Shown: positions 61,021 through 64,000 of the stretch, in pieces
Numbering within the stretch: position 1 is the stretch's first letter
Layout of the letters: the number at the start of each line of letters is the position of its first letter
Source of the DNA: Bacteroides sp. GM023
Lineage (GTDB): Bacteria > Bacteroidota > Bacteroidia > Bacteroidales > Bacteroidaceae
Assembly (NCBI RefSeq): GCF_014750685.1
Contig: NZ_JAAXGE010000014.1
Span: 1 to 64,000 of the forward strand
DNA: 64,000 nucleotides
Direction of reading: 5' to 3'
Notes under the pieces: model-generated
The model's database searches: none
What the model was told of the DNA's origin: nothing
The model's input: the letters and a program-made list of their open reading frames with translations, nothing else
Translations under genes and position numbers: made by a program

Positions 61021-64000
61021 GTCCTTATAGTACTTAGTATTCCGACTGGCCTGCTATGCCACAATGATGTGTTTGCCAATTCTTACAGCAAAAGTGAGAA
61101 TGAAATTTCAGCGATTGTCCAACAAACAAAAAAGATTACAGGAAATGTAACCAATGAGTCAGGTCAGCCGATCATAGGTGCTACCGTATTAGAGAAAGGA
61201 CACACATCCAACGGTACCATTTCCGACATTGATGGTAATTTTACAATTACCGTACCTGCCAATGCAACTCTTACCATTTCCTACATAGGATATATGACGC
61301 AGGAAATAAAGATCGGGTATCAAACTTCTTTCAAAATCGTACTGAAAGATGATACAAAAGCATTGGATGAAATCATAGTTGTGGGATATGGTTCGCAAAA
61401 AAAAGCTAATTTAACCGGTGCAGTATCTTCCGTGAAAATGGATGAGGCATTGGGAGATCGCCCCTTGCTGAATGCCGCTGACGCGCTACAAGGAGCAGTT
61501 CCGGGATTGTTTGTTTCCAATGGAGGTAATGCCCCGGGAACAAGCAAATCCTTTCAGATTCGTGGTGCATATTCATTAGGTGTCAAGAACTCGGATGGAA
61601 CCTATGGAAATACGATCAAGCCACTTGTTCTGATAGACAATGTGGAAGGTGATATCGACATGGTGAACCCGGAAGACATTGAATCTATCAATGTACTGAA
61701 AGATGCAGCTTCGGCCGCCATTTATGGAGCACGGGCAGCAGGAGGTGTCATCCTGGTTACTACCAAACGTCCTCAAGGTGCTTCCAGATTCGAACTGAAC
61801 TACAACAACAACTTCGCATTTGGAAAGGCGGTAAACTTACCGAAACAGGCTCCCTTGATGGATTATCTGCAAGCCTATCTGGATTGTGGATACTCTGATG
61901 CATACTGGTCATTAGGTTCACCAAGTGTCAGCAAATGGATGGAATATCTCGCCGCTTACCAAAAAGATCCATCTGCATTCAATACAGTAGGCGATGGCAT
62001 CTATGTGGATGGATCCGGAGTCCCCTATTACCTGAACGAGAAGGACTTATATAAGAACTTCATGGAAACCAGTTTTCAAATGACACACAACATATCCGCC
62101 AGTGGAGGAACCGACAAGCTTCGCTACCGCATATCAGGAGGTTACAATTCCAATGATGGTGTCCTGGTTTCCGACAGAGATAAATTCGAGCGTTTGAATG
62201 TAAATTCATTCATTTCCGCTGATGTCACAAAATGGTTTACTCAGGAAGTGACGATGAGCTATGCACACAGCCTACAAACTTCCCCTGGAGGAATGGGAGG
62301 AGTATACAACACCCGCTTAGTTTCTTATTATCCCGAAGGTGAATTACCGGCATCTGTCAATACACTGGCGGATGAAGATTTACCCTTATTTACTCCCCGT
62401 AATCAGATATTATATTCGAATCCGGTCAACAACAAGAATGATAATCCGCGTATTTTTCTGAAATCCATCCTTAAACCTCTCAAAGGACTGGAAGCTGTGT
62501 TTGAATATACATTTGACAAAAACATATATGATTATCACTGGTATACCGGACAATATGACTATACAACCATCCAAGGAGGAAGTTCTAAATCCTTTGTCGA
62601 TGATTACCTTAGAAAATACAAACAACATACTAATTATAATTCCATCAATATTTATGCCACTTATACCAAAGATATAGCCAATCATCATTTCAAGGTAATG
62701 GCAGGTTTCAATCAGGAATCCAGTTATCAGGAAACCTTGGATACATACTCGTACAATCAAGCTGTGCTTGACGTCCCGGCAATGGCATCAGGAACGGGAA
62801 CGATCAAAGCGACCGATTCTTATAGTGAATATGCCATCCGTGGCGGATTCTTCCGTGTCAACTACAACTATCATGACAAATATTTGCTGGAAGTAAACGG
62901 ACGTTATGACGGTTCTTCCAAATTCCCCAAAGATTCACGGTTCGGGTTCTTCCCGTCAGTATCTGCCGGATGGCAAATCGCACAGGAGAAATTTATGGAA
63001 TCCACCCGTCATTGGTTGGATGGTATGAAACTGCGTGCTTCTTATGGTGTCATTGGGAATCAAAACATCAATCCATATACATTCACACCGTCTATGAGCG
63101 TAAACAATAAGGCTACCTCATGGATCATAGACGATACATATGTAACCTCTATCAGTTCTTTACCTGCATTAGTCAGCCAAAACTTTTCATGGGAGAAAGT
63201 AGGGACAATAAATGTGGGAATAGATCTGAATATGTTCAATAACCGCCTGAACGGAGTATTCGAGTGGTATCAACGGAACACAAACGGGATGCTTGCGCCG
63301 GGCGTACAACTGCCGGCTGTCGTAGGTGCCAGCGCCCCTTATCAGAATACGGCTGATATGCGCACGCGAGGTTGGGAACTTAGCCTGAACTGGAGAGATC
63401 AGATAGGAAAAGTGGGCTACCGGTTAGGATTCAATCTCTCGGATTATAAATCGGAAATAATAAAATATGACGACAATGCAGCAACAAAGTTATTGAGTTC
63501 TTATTATCCGGGGCAGACACTAGGCGAAATTTGGGGATATGTCGTAGACGGATATTATACCGTAGATGATTTTGTAGATACTTCTTCCTGGCAACTCAAA
63601 GAGGGAGTCACTTCTATCAATGGTTACAATGTACGCCCCGGTGACGTGAAATTCAAGAACCTGCGTGATGATGACAGTTCGACCAACGTAATTACCAGCG
63701 GCGACAATACATTTGATAATCCGGGAGACCGCAAAGTGATTGGCAACACCACTCCGCGCTATCAATATGGAATAAACCTCGGATTGAATTATGCCGGATT
63801 TGACCTCAACGTCATATTGCAGGGAACAGGCAAGCGGGATTACTGGATTTCAAACGTTCTCACTTCTCCCATGAACGGTGACAATTTTGTTCCCTTATTT
63901 GAAGGTTTGAGTGATTACTGGATGCCCAAAGATCCGGATAACGGTGACTGGAGCGCAGTGAATCCGGATGCCAAGTATCCACGGCTCTACGGAAACCGCG
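61021..64000 (+). CDS. SusC/RagA TonB-dependent transporter, 5' end degenerate, 3' end beyond window
   Basis: An open frame from 61021 to the edge. A signal-peptide-like stretch (VLIVLSIPTGLLCHNDVFAN) starts at the first codon after an in-frame TAA (61018-61020); the expected ATG seven codons before that is ATA (60997-60999). The rest is normal: carboxypeptidase-D-like domain (ITGNVTNESGQPIIGATVLE), DEIIVVGYGSQKKANLTGAV, plug (VLIDNVEGDIDMVNPEDIES, AIYGARAAGGVILVTTKR) and a barrel to GLSDYWMPKDPDNG. GTG at 61069 is the only near start in frame, but it would remove the signal peptide. Either a decayed gene or an error in two places. Confidence 0.85.

Overview
The window is chromosomal DNA of a Bacteroides species. 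Promoters fit the Bacteroidetes pattern (TTG, about 18-20 nt, then TAnnTTTG), strong Shine-Dalgarno sites are rare, and the gene content includes RprX/RprY, a second EF-G, SusC/SusD pairs, a hybrid two-component regulator and DUF1080/DUF1349/DUF2027/DUF4249/DUF6377 families. The xylan gene set suggests a xylan-degrading gut member, but species cannot be fixed from this alone. All family assignments come from reading the sequence; no searches were run.

Layout. 1-1393: an IS3-family (IS150-type) element entering from the left edge, with orfA complete and orfB reaching the edge. 1545-5350 (minus): a tight operon mtaB, lipid A-type acyltransferase, GT2 glycosyltransferase, mgsA. 5461-7515 (plus): a long-chain acyl-CoA synthetase and a small Ala-rich lipoprotein. 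7604-12126 (minus): a four-gene cassette (TIM-barrel isomerase-like protein, DUF1080 lipoprotein and two Gfo/Idh oxidoreductases) of the type that breaks glycosides through 3-keto intermediates, followed by a DUF6377 membrane regulator. 14112-15190: ribosomal operon rpsF-rpsR-rplI. 15351-18452: MarR regulator, a 58-residue membrane protein and rprY/rprX. 18718-20874: fusA2, an EF-G paralogue that has lost the catalytic histidine. 20875-21382: a regulatory-looking gap holding palindromes and a strikingly regular array of four CCCGGG palindromes. 21383-28233 (plus): hemW, then ECF sigma, lipoprotein, FecR anti-sigma, TonB receptor (frameshifted) and a DUF4249 lipoprotein. 28230-30873: a small ABC system, a split LysO exporter and a secreted protein with an FNR-type box upstream. 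30970-34463: a DUF2027/Smr protein, a frameshifted HAD hydrolase, a LuxR-type regulator and a DUF1349 protein.

34763-56471 is a xylan utilisation locus: an HTCS regulator on the plus strand, then on the minus strand GH43, SusC, SusD, SusC, SusD, a surface glycan-binding-type lipoprotein, GH10 xylanase, GH5 and a CE1 esterase. The middle six follow the order of the conserved xusA-B-C-D-E-xyn10C cluster. The pieces fit together as surface xylan binding and cleavage (GH10, GH5, SusD, XusE-like), TonB-driven import (SusC), periplasmic or surface trimming (GH43, CE1) and HTCS sensing.

56845-60639 holds an AlkZ-like protein, aroA, a Crp/Fnr regulator and an SDR gene; a perfect FNR-type palindrome lies at about -41.5 of the SDR promoter. 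From 61021 to the right edge lies most of another SusC gene whose start codon and signal peptide appear broken.

The most notable points are: the 3-keto glycoside cassette; the EF-G paralogue with Ser in place of the catalytic His; the 23-bp-spaced palindrome array; two single-base frameshifts; the SusC gene with a stop in its signal peptide; the FNR-type boxes; and an IS hairpin that hides the transposase ribosome-binding site.
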